The position numbers and the translations under genes were made by a program. The notes beneath the pieces were generated by a model that was given only the letters and a program-made list of their open reading frames with translations, was not told the DNA's origin and ran no database searches. DNA of 64,000 nt from Hippopus hippopus (taxonomy: Eukaryota > Mollusca > Bivalvia > Cardiida > Cardiidae), in assembly GCA_946811185.2 (NCBI GenBank), contig OX328106.1:26720426-26784425 (forward strand). Reading direction: 5' to 3'. Positions 54,832 through 63,660 of the stretch are shown here, piece by piece (position 1 is the stretch's first letter; each line of letters opens with the position of its first letter).

Positions 54832-55031
54832 NNNNNNNNNNNNNNNNNNNNNNNNNNNNNNNNNNNNNNNNNNNNNNNNNNNNNNNNNNNNNNNNNNNNN
54901 NNNNNNNNNNNNNNNNNNNNNNNNNNNNNNNNNNNNNNNNNNNNNNNNNNNNNNNNNNNNNNNNNNNNNNNNNNNNNNNNNNNNNNNNNNNNNNNNNNNN
55001 NNNNNNNNNNNNNNNNNNNNNNNNNNNNNNN
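54832..55031. other. Assembly gap (200 N)
   Basis: Exactly 200 ambiguous bases, the usual placeholder for a gap of unknown length. Frames that cross it are meaningless. It lies in opsin intron 2. Confidence 0.99.
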
Positions 55032-55326
55032 CCGTGGTTTATTGAACGATAAACCACGATAGAAAGAACATTGTTTGGATTCTAACATGACCAACTCTTG
55101 ATCAAAGAAAAACAAGTTCATACTATGTGTACAAGAGCGGATGGGATTACATTCCCTTACATAAACCGTGATTGTTCCAGTTACTAACAAAAACAAAACC
55201 CCACTGCAGGGTCGGTAAATATAAAAAGAGTCAAAATTTCAAAAAAAACATTAGGCATCAAACACGATATAAAAAAAACGCTCTGTTTTACTATTATATT
55301 TTCTCCCGTTCAAATGACAAAGAAGA

Positions 55327-55527
55327 ATGAATGTATCGTCAAGCATTAGAGTCGCAGTCGCTTTGAATGCTCTGAATATTACTCCAGCCACTTCCAATCC
55401 CATTTCCAATGCAACGACGGCCAATTTTGAACTAACCTTCAACATGAAAAGACTGGTGATTTATGTATGTTTACTGGTAACATTTCAAACAGTTCCATCG
55501 CTGTCAATTTTTATCAAAAACAGTTAA
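55327..55527 (+). other. Open frame of 66 codons, not recognised
   Basis: MNVSSSIRVAVALNALNI, then TPATSNPISNATTANFEL, with three N-glycosylation sequons (NVS, NIT, NAT) and a GTATGT donor-like site at about 55463 (GATTTAT|GTATGT). The opposite strand is open over the same bases. It could be a first exon of another receptor or chance; it is not part of the opsin as I join it. Confidence 0.2.
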
Positions 55528-55930
55528 TATCGATGAAACCTTGAATTTTTCCTTCCTTCTTGGTCGATTAGCGGAAAATGACGATTTGTTTACGTCAAGT
55601 GACTATCATTGATAAAATATCGTAGGTCGGAGACACGGAACAGCCACGAGCGACTTACTTTACATGGAATGACGTCACTTCATATAGAATGAAGTCTATT
55701 TTACCACGCTTTCGTTGCACTGTGGTTTTAGAGCCCAATTCAGGTGTCATGTTAGAATGTATCGTTTACCATAAGTTACGTCTTGGGCAAGTATTCTATC
55801 TATATTTTCAAATTAGATCTACGTTACTTCATATTTTTGTTTTTTGTAACAGACATTCTAGGTATATATTATCGTTTGTTGTATACCACCTATTTTTAAC
55901 CATTCAATTACAAAAATAGTAAAACTATAG

Positions 55931-56601
55931 TATGGTGGCATATTTCTGCCGCGAGATACGAGATAGCTATCATGATAATTTTAGAAAACTATCGTGATAA
56001 AACAAAGTTTCCTGGAAATATTATCTAGATAATAAAATTTTTCACGATAAAAATATCGCGATAATTCTACCTGTTATCATGATTTTTTTTGCTTTCGTGC
56101 CCATAACTGACATTCACGGTATCTATAATTAGATACGGTTTCGGAACATCTTCGTCTACAACCTTATGAATTCTCCTTTTCCCTGAATGGTTTTAAAGTG
56201 TTCGTAGGAGGCATTTCGAGTCGTCTTTGTGATTTTACAGACTTCTGTTCATTTCGAGTCTTGTCAAAATTTACCAATTAAGCTACAGTTATTTATTATT
56301 CGAACTTTTACTTACTGCAATCTTGTGAAGTCAAAAACTACCGAGTTCATCCAAATGACAAATTTTCTATTTATAGATATCGAGAAACAGGTAGAACTAT
56401 CACGATAATTTTATCTTGCATGTCAGCTTCGTGCACGATTGAGAAATTTTGCGTTAAAATATTAAGTTTATCGTGATATTTTTTTCAGGAAACTTTTCAC
56501 TATCTCGATAAAATTTCCAGGAAACTTTAATTTATCGCGATAGTTTTGTAAAATTATCATGATAGCTAACTCGTATCTCGTTGCAGAAATATGCCACCAT
56601 A
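55931..56601 (-). mobile_element. Foldback element I, copy 2 (671 bp), inverted relative to copy 1
   Basis: Flanked by CTATAG on both sides (55925-55930, 56602-56607). Inverted repeats of at least 80 bp starting TATGGTGGCATATTTCTGCC. The unique interior (complement of GAACTCGGTAGTTTTTGACT) is reversed relative to 36349-37010. Lies in opsin intron 2. Confidence 0.92.
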
Positions 56602-56749
56602 CTATAGTATTGTCCTGTCATACATTTAAAAGACAATAAACAGCGATAAGTAATAGTTTGTTTACCCAACACTTCGAATAATTTAACGCAAGCTAAAGGA
56701 AATGCATTCGAGACTTCAAAATTTATTTATTACTTTTTTTTTTCTTTTT

Positions 56750-57018
56750 GTTTTTGTAGTTTTACAGTTACATGGCGGCAGTCAGTGCACACATCCTTTC
56801 TTTCCTTGAGCTTTTTTTACCAGTACTTCGTACACTATTCTACCCTAGCCACAGGCTGCTTTCCCACATACCATCGTAGAAGCAATGATCAACGATGAGA
56901 AAGGAATAAATTCTGTCGCAGTGACTATCATCAATGCTCGGAAAGAAATTTGCCGAGCTGGGATTTCGAAGCAGCGACCCTCTGGTTCCAAGCCCTGCAC
57001 GTTTCCGACTCGTTCATT
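56750..57018 (-). repeat. tRNA-derived SINE, family E
   Basis: ACAGTTACATGGCGGCAGTC, TTTTTACCAGTACTTCGTAC, AGGCTGCTTTCCCACATACC, GAAATTTGCCGAGCTGGGAT, TTCGAAGCAGCGA. The A-box end is decayed. A snapback follows within a few bases. Confidence 0.8.
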
Positions 57019-57021
57019 ATT

Positions 57022-57184
57022 TAAGGAATGAAGCGAACTTTTTTTTTTGTTTTCATGGAGGTATGAAAAAAAAAACCTATTCACACTTTTGAATGAAACC
57101 GCGAAGCGGAGCGGTTTTATACAAAAGTGTGATCAGGTTTTTTCATACCTCCATGAAAACGAAAAAAGTTCTCTTCATTCCTTA
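57022..57184. repeat. Long snapback hairpin with CCGC-GAA-GCGG tip
   Basis: AAGGAATGAAGCGAACTTTT...GTTTTCATGGAGGTATGAAA...CACACTTTTG pairs with the complement on the far side, ending CTTCATTCCTTA. Arms are ~70 bp with small mismatches. The tip reads AAACCGCGAAGCGGAGCGGT. Confidence 0.9.
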
Positions 57185-57189
57185 TAATT

Positions 57190-58700
57190 CAATATCACAG
57201 ACAACAAATATGCACTTCAATAATACTAATTGTTTTTTTTTTTTGTAAATCCAACATTGTGTATTTATTTAATGTCCATTTCATTGATATTTCATAGCGC
57301 GGTAAAACTGCTCGTTCATGACATAACAATGACGTAAATTCATGACGTCATTATAGTGTTGAACAATTGCGGATTTAGTAGATTTATTATTAGAAGTTCA
57401 AAACGCTAAGAATGAAGTTGAAAATAAGATTGTTAGAACCCAGCAAAGTGACAATGAGTTTTAAGCTCTCTCTTTTTATTTACTAATGAATATTTTTTTT
57501 TTCAGCATTCAGAGAAAATATATTCAGCTAGCAATTCGAACATCGGACTTGATACAGACCTAAAATCAGAAAGAAAAACATAATGAAATCTCGTATACAT
57601 GTTTGTTAACATGAGTTAGACTGCAAAAGTAGTTCAGGCACTGCTATTTTGTCATGGAGCTATGAAATTTTTTTCAGCCAGTCAGAACTCGCCAATGTTC
57701 ATGAAAAAAAAAATAAAAATTCATTATTGGTAGCAGAAATTCCAAGACGAGAGCCAACTAACAAATGAGTCAGCATCTCGAGGGCATCTCGGATGAACTC
57801 GCTTACTTGAAATTTTGATTCGGGTTAAAACAAAGAAAAAGGAAGTAGACTAATGTGCACGGTCCTTTTGCAACAGGGCACTAATTTCTTCAACATATTA
57901 AAGTAAAGACTTCATCTGAACCACTCAGCAATATTTTAATTTAATCATAATGAAGTCACGCATCAACAGCTCCGAAAGCTCCCTATTTCCAAGATCTCAT
58001 ATTAGTATAGAATACAAAGGGAGTCACCGGGTGCGTTGTGGTCTGATTGGCATCCCTGACTACTTTTACATGCTTTTAATTTCGACTAGTCTAACATCTC
58101 ATCGTTAGGTAAAAATTTAAAGTTCAATACGTGGAAAGATGAGAATGTGGTTTAATTACTGCTTTATAAAGGCAACTTTTCATTTAGCCAAGTTTTCAAA
58201 AGAAGAATGCTGTAGAAAGAAAAAGGTCGTCTAAAGGTGATCACGTGTAATGTGTTTTAAAATCAGGCTGTCAACAAAAATGACAAGCAGATGTCGTGAC
58301 TTGAAATCGGCTTACTTCTTTATAAATACCACCATCATGCGAAAAACAAACTAACAAAAAAGCATGTGAAAGCAAAGACTTTCTGCCTAAGATGGCAACA
58401 TCATAGAATGTAGTGATTTTATCCGTCGTTTTCAAATCGAGGCTTACTGTGGACATTTCCGGTGCTTATGACGAAAGGACAACCGGTCTCTCCACTCACT
58501 TCCGCATTTCTAACTTCTTTGGCAAATTACTGCTTTTAGACAAAATTGATAAAGTTTTGAGTTTTGTTGCCATCACAATGGTCCAGCTTTAACTTGAATA
58601 GTTACTTCTAAACAGATCGTTTTTTAGATTCATTCCAAACCCCTTAATTGCTGCAATTAAAACCTCATCGTGCAGTATGAACTCCTTTCTCTCTAGAGCG
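57190..58700. other. Intron 2 stretch, nothing recognised
   Basis: AT-rich, no repeat ends or exon-like frame that I can support. Confidence 0.5.
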
Positions 58701-58708
58701 CTTCCGTT

Positions 58709-58816
58709 TTAACCCTTTCGCTGCCAACAGTATCATAAATGGCTTTTTTAGCCGACGGTGTAGATTGAGATCAGACTGCATCGGACGTGCAGCTGATCTT
58801 TAACTTCACCGTCCCC
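58709..58816 (+). mobile_element. Family D variant, partial
   Basis: TTAACCCTTTCGCTGCCAAC; GACGGTGTAGATTGAGATCA; GACTGCATCGGACGTGCAGC; TGATCTTTAACTTCACCGTC. The right end is missing. Confidence 0.7.
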
Positions 58817-59381
58817 TATTTAAAGGCCCAGTAAAGGCCAAAATATCAAAGCAGGTGTCAGAATACATTTAAATTTAAATCATAGCATGTAAAAGTATGA
58901 ACAATATTGTGGAGATGACAGTCTATTATCGTGTGGTCGGGCCATTTGTCAGTCGCTGGCAGAAAAAAGAATTTTAAAATCAGACAAAAAGTAAACAAAA
59001 GACACAGCTACCTTGCAGGTTTTAACCTAGTTTTGAAATTAATTTCTTTGTCAGCAACTTACACTTGGACCGACCGTACAATGACTGATTGTCATCCTCA
59101 CAATAATTTTCATACTTTTAAATGGTATGATATAAATTCAAATGCATTTAAGCACCGGCTTTGTTTACTTTTGGGCTTTATTGTCACTTTAAGGCTAATC
59201 CTACAACTAAATTCTTCTTCAATTGCGATGAAAATCTATTTTACTTATAAGCGCTCGTTTAAAAAAAAAAAAGTCTTATTTACTAGTACAAGTCGTCAAC
59301 AAAAGAGTTAAAACATGTTGAAAACGTCATAGAATTTATAATGTATAATTATAGTTGCTCTTTTATTTCTCTCTCTTTCAG

Positions 59382-59746
59382 CCACATATTTGATCTGCTG
59401 GTCCCCGTACGCAGTAGTCTCATTTTATACAGCGTTTGCTAATCCTGAAAATTTACACCCATTGCTGACCCGGTTACCAGCATTTTTTGCAAAGTCGGAA
59501 GTACTCTGGAACCCCATTATATACACTTTACAAACGAAACAGTTTAAAAACAAGGTTTACCATATTATACCCTGCCGGAAACTCCGTGAGAGGCTGGAAA
59601 GCAGCGACGAGGGGGTGACACAAATGCCTGCCTCCGAGACGTCACACACAGTCAACGTGAGTGTTCAATTGAATTCAGTCATGATTTGGCAAAATGGGAA
59701 TCACTGCATGTCCGTGATATATAATACCAAGGAAGTCATCACATGA
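59382..59746 (+). CDS. Opsin, coding exon 3 (TM6, TM7, C-tail)
   Basis: Acceptor TTTATTTCTCTCTCTTTCAG ending 59381. The split codon (G from exon 2 + CC) gives Ala254, then TYLICWSPYAVVSFYTAF (TM6 with the CWxP toggle motif), and LPAFFAKSEVLWNPIIY (TM7). Lys291 is six residues before NPIIY (297-301), exactly the retinal Schiff-base spacing. TKQF follows, like the NKQF of ciliary-type opsins. The C-tail has PCRKLRERLESSDEGVTQM, with a possible palmitoylation Cys and Ser/Thr sites. The frame stops at 59746, giving 374 residues. However, a consensus donor AAC|GTGAGT at 59657 (phase 0) precedes a B element at 59675, and the last ~24 codons lie in that element. The natural exon may therefore end at 59656 (residue 345) and continue in an exon not recognised here. 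Confidence 0.92.
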
Positions 59747-59937
59747 TTATGGATCCATAAAGTCCATTTAGTTCAACAATCGACTGAACCTGGGAGGCAG
59801 AATGGTCTGTCGACAAGCAGGAAATTGACAAATAGCAAAAAGTTTTGACCCATGTCAGCCTGCGCTGACTGCGCAGGCTGACAGATCGATACTATTTTGC
59901 AGATGCATTTATCCCCCTTTTCACAGAGCATGGCTGT
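59675..59937 (+). mobile_element. Foldback element, family B, overlapping the opsin C-terminal frame
   Basis: TTCAGTCATGATTTGGCAAA; TCACTGCATGTCCGTGATAT; ATGATTATGGATCCATAAAG; hairpin AGCCTGCGC / GCGCAGGCT around TGACT; GCATTTATCCCCCTTTTCAC; AGAGCATGGCTG. It supplies the last ~24 codons and stop of the open opsin frame. Confidence 0.9.
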
Positions 59938-59959
59938 TCTTTTTGAGATTTTTTTACCT

Positions 59960-60232
59960 AAAACCTTTACCAGACAATAAAATCTTAGACTTGTCCAATT
60001 TGAAAGCAGTGAGACAGAAAATCAACAGGTTCGGTACTATATACATAAACATACAATATTCAAATCATTTGTTTAGTTTGAACTTTGACTTTTTGGAAAA
60101 GATCAAGATTTGTGCTAATGTGTACTATCAATGTACATGTATAAAGGGAAACTTTACAGAAAAGGTGGAAAACATTGTAGAGAAAAGAGGAAATGCTGTA
60201 TTTCGTCTTTTCCCGAACAGTTTTCGAAATTT
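59960..60232 (+). mobile_element. Family A element with interior replaced
   Basis: AAACCTTTACCAGACAATAA, TTAGACTTGTCCAATTTGAA, AGCAGTGAGACAG, then ~140 bp of unrelated sequence. After that AAGGTGGAAAACATTGTAGA, GAAAAGAGGAAATGCTG, CGTCTTTTCCCGAACAGTTT. AATAAA at 59976 is the first poly(A)-like hexamer after the opsin frame. Confidence 0.6.
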
Positions 60233-60234
60233 TT

Positions 60235-61385
60235 AGCTCACCTGAGCACAACATGCTCAAGGGGAGCTCCTAGGATCACGTTGTGTCCGTCGTGCGTCTT
60301 GCGGTGTGCGTCGTGCGGCGTCAACAATTCTTTAAACATCTTCTCCTAAACCGCTGGGCCAATTTGGACCAAACTTGGCTGGAATGTTCCTTGGGAGGTC
60401 CTCTTTAAAAATTGTTTACAGAATTTGATTCCATCAAAAACTCTGGTTGCCATGGCAACCAAATGGAAGTTTTTAAGAAATTCTTTAAAAATCTTCTCCT
60501 CTGAAACCGCTGGTCAGATTTTGAAATAATTTCACAGAAATGTTCCTTGGGTGACCCTTTTCAGAAGTTGTTCGCGAAATTTTGATCTGTCAAAAAACAT
60601 GGCCGTGTTGGGCTGGAAGTGGGGGGGGGGGAAGCTCTTTGCTTCGTGCAATGTCAACAATTCTTTAAACATCTTCCCCTCCTAAACCGCTGGGCCAATT
60701 TGGACCAAACTTGGCTGGAATGTTCCTTGGGAGGTCCTCTTCAGAAGTTGTTTACAGAATTTGATTCCATTAAAAATTCTGGTTGCCATGGCAACCAAAT
60801 GGAATTTTCTAAGAAATTCTTTAAAAATCTTCTCCTCTGAAACCGCTGGTCAGATTTTGAAATAGTTTCACAGAAATGTTCCTTGGGTGACCTTTTTCAA
60901 AACTTGTTCGTGAAATTTTGATCTGTTGAAAAACATGGCTGTGGTGGGGGGGGGGGGGCTCTTCGCGTCGTGCGGTGTCAACAATTCTTTAAACATCTTC
61001 TCCTAAACCGCTGGGCCAATTTGGACCAAACTTGGCTGGAATGTTCCTTGGGAGGTCCTCTTTAAAATTGTTCACAGAATTTGATTCCATCTAAAACTCT
61101 GGTTGCCATGGCAACCAAATGGAATTTTCTAAGAAATTCTTTAAAAATCTTCTCCTCTGAAACCGCTGGTCAGATTTTGAAATAATTTCACAGAAATGTT
61201 CCTTGGGTGACCCTTTTCAAAACTTGTTCGCGAAATTTTGATCCGTCGAAAAACATGGCCGTGGTGGGGGGGGGGGGCTCTTTGCACTGCATGGACTTTA
61301 TGAAATTCTTAAAAAGTCTTCTTTTCTGAAACCACTGGTCAGATTTTGAAATAATTTCACAGAAATGATCCTTATATTATGCCCC
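60235..61385 (+). mobile_element. HINE-like element, AGCTCACCTGAGC subtype, with three ~320-bp units
   Basis: AGCTCACCTGAGCACAACAT, GCTCAAGGGGAGC start, with TGTCCGTCGTGCGTC. Then three units at about 60325, 60655 and 60980, each with AACAATTCTTTAAACATCTT, AAACCGCTGGGCCAATTTGG, GAATGTTCCTTGGGAGGTCC, GGTTGCCATGGCAACCAAAT, GAAACCGCTGGTCAGATTTT. The units are very similar, unlike the diverged arrays elsewhere. G-runs separate them. No 3' hairpin end. Overlapping frames are repeat. Confidence 0.7.
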
Positions 61386-61391
61386 TTTTAT

Positions 61392-61425
61392 AGCTCGGCT
61401 GTTTTCGAAGGCCAGCGCCAAGTTG
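61392..61425 (+). mobile_element. HINE-like 5' end fragment, AGCTCGGCTG subtype
   Basis: TATAGCTCGGCTGTTTTCGA, AGGCCAGCGCC. Same opening as 23899. Confidence 0.45.
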
Positions 61426-61729
61426 TCACTGTAATACTGCTGAAAGGGTCTTAAAACTGTTCTTCACATTGCAGCCATTTGGTCGAACTGCTAATTTCTG
61501 GATCAATATTCCTTTTTTTAACAGCCGTTCTATCTTATCTACCCATTGTAATTTCTCCAGTACAGCTATCGCTTCTGTTAGTGACATTTCATCCAAAAGT
61601 GAAGATAAATCGGTTCGTCTTGCTTGAGCTTTATGTCTCGGGACATGAACCTGTGTGATGCACTGATTCATGAAAAAACGAATAAAGCCTTGAAGATAGC
61701 CCAGATAAATTGTAAGCCAAATTGGTGAA

Positions 61730-61980
61730 TGTGCAATCTGATCTACATTAAGAAATTTCATGAAAGGCAGACTGTGTACAAGCCCGTCACAGATGTTACC
61801 TGCCGTCCCCGCAATGTTGTGTATGGAATATTGTGCACGGTATGCCAATCCAATGTGAATGTGGGTGAAGTTGAGCGGAAATTACAGGCTAGGATGTCAG
61901 AGCATCCCGATGTACTGATAAAAGAAACACTCCAGGAAAGAATAGATCTATTTATTACACTGCAAAGAAATTTCTCGTGA
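61730..61980 (+). pseudogene. GIY-YIG endonuclease domain relic, probably Penelope-like element
   Basis: The frame reads CRPRNVVYGILCTVCQSNVN, VGEVERKLQARMSEH. This fits the pattern of Penelope-like element C-termini: C-x(4)-N-V-V-Y-x-I-x-C-x-x-C, then V-G-E-(T)-x-R-x-L-x-x-R-x-x-E-H. The usual YVGET is changed to NVGEV. The reverse transcriptase part is not found upstream, and the frame stops at 61978-61980, 30 bp before mariner copy 2. The domain type is well supported; the element class is inference, since DIRS/other RT elements are alternatives. Confidence 0.65.
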
Positions 61981-62010
61981 TCTGATTGGATAATATGCCC
62001 CGAACGTATA

Positions 62011-63346
62011 CGAGGGTTGTTCGATATGTAATGTGTACGATATCTCAAAAGCATTCGATTCGAATAGTGAAATGAACATTACATCCCTCCAAAGTATTCT
62101 CCGCGGTTTGAAATACATAATTTCAATCTCTGAATCCATTTCTGAAATGCGTCACGGTACGCTGATTTAGGTAGACCTCTGAGGCACTGACTGATGGCTG
62201 AGCCAAGGGCTTGTCGGGACTTGTAACGACGACCAGATAAGAACTTTTTAAGTTTTTGAAAAAGGAAAAAGCCGCATGGGGCTAGATCTGGAGAGTATGG
62301 TGGGTGTAGCAAGACGGTAACCTTCTCCGACTTCAAAAATTGCTTTACAAGCTCAGATGTATGTGATGGAGCATTATCATGAAGTAGACGAACATGCCTA
62401 AATCCTGACACAGGGCGTCGTTTAAGATAATATTTCTTGACCTTTTTTAGTATAACATCTCGGTAATACCGACCTGTAACACTTTTGCCCTTCGGCACCG
62501 GAATTTGTACGGCTATACCATCACATGAGAAGAATATGCAATAAAGAATCTTCTTTGTGCTAATATGCTTCTTTTGGCAACTACAGGCCTTCTACCGTGT
62601 TTAGTTAGCCATATTTTGTTTCCAATTTTTCTTATTGGTTCGAAATAGTGAACCCATGTTTCGTCACCAGTAACAATGTTTGCAAATTGTCTTTGATTGA
62701 ATTTGGGAAACATTTTGAGCAATTGCTTAGCGGTTTGTACTCGTACCCGTTTTTGGTCATCTGTCAGTATTTGCGGTATCCATCTGGCAGAAATCTTTCG
62801 TACTTTCAAAATACGCTTCAAAATGAAATGCACCCGCGATAGCGATATGCCAACAGCGTTGGCAGTATCACGAATCGTGTATCTGCCATCACTTTCAATT
62901 GTTTCCCTGACTTTTGAGACATTTGCCTTGCCTGTTACAGTCACAGGTCGGCCAGATTTTGCTGCATCTTTGACGGACTCTGTGCCAGTCAGAAATTTCT
63001 TTCTCCACCTACGAACTGTCTCGTAAGATACCTTATCAGACCCATAAACTTCCCCCAATTCAGTAAAAATCTGCATCACCGAATGACCGAGTTTTGTGCT
63101 AACTTTTATATAAGCTCTAATTGCTTTAATATTCTTAATCCGTTTCCCAACCATTTTTGCAACAGTGGTCAACGACTAGCTCTATTGAAATGACTATAAG
63201 TTTAAAACTATGTGGAGCTGAAGGCTCGTGTTTATACCGTTGGAAAGGTATTGAATAGAGCTATTCAAGCGTATCATCATCCACGAAATCGTTCAAAGCG
63301 TTATTGCGCTGTAGTACAATACACATTACATATCGAACAGCTCTCG
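62011..63346 (-). mobile_element. Mariner element, copy 2 (1336 bp, TA target)
   Basis: TA at 62009-62010 and 63347-63348. Ends CGAGGGTTGTTCGATATGTA (left) and the complement of CATATCGAACAGCTCTCG (right). Same family as copy 1 at 34822-36161, opposite orientation, a few percent different. Confidence 0.95.
62079..63154 (-). pseudogene. Mariner transposase (D,D34D), one frameshift
   Basis: From ATG 63154 (minus). HTH and linker as in copy 1, with an intact Arg codon where copy 1 has TGA. VTGDETWVHYFEP is present. A 2-bp insertion (GCATATTAGCAC against GCATAAGCAC in copy 1; plus-strand ~62560-62572) breaks the frame after KRSI. Downstream in another frame: LLHDNAPSHTS and YSPDLAPCGFF, so the third catalytic Asp is Gly here. 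The end is ISNRGEYFGGM. It therefore has both a frameshift and a lost catalytic residue. Confidence 0.93.
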
Positions 63347-63349
63347 TAT

Positions 63350-63660
63350 ATCATGTACACTGACAAAACAAACGTAAAAGCAGTTTCCCTTTCGGGACCC
63401 CCGTATACATGACTACACTTTCACCACAACATCCAAAATGGCGGCGTCGATCAAGATTAACATCAACATTATGCACCAAACTGCACGTTTTACCAAGGTT
63501 TCAGTGACGTCAGTTCCCAGTGACGTCAGTTTTCATTGAACTGGGGCAATCAGAAGGGAAATTCTACTTCGTCAGCGTACTCAATTTTTAAAACCAAAAA
63601 AACAGGTAAATTTCGCTTAACACACGTTGGAATGGTAAAGCTTTGCAGTATAATAAATTC
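63350..63660. other. Intergenic stretch
   Basis: Contains a direct repeat CAGTGACGTCAGTTCCCAGT/GACGTCAGTTTTCA around 63500-63535 with TGACGTCA (CRE-like) cores. Otherwise nothing recognised. Confidence 0.5.

Noticed and set aside
54728..55196. Frames across the N gap
   Set aside because: Composed of ambiguous bases.
58931..59311. 126-codon frame before opsin exon 3
   Set aside because: Low-complexity ends, no homology recognised, lies in the intron; no donor in phase with exon 3.
61426..61848. 140-codon minus frame
   Set aside because: Overlaps the GIY-YIG frame antisense and resembles no family I know; no splice or promoter signals. Could be revisited by a protein search.
62697..63026. 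109-codon + frame and the matching minus frame at 35142-35471
   Set aside because: Antisense shadows of the mariner transposases, present in both copies for that reason.
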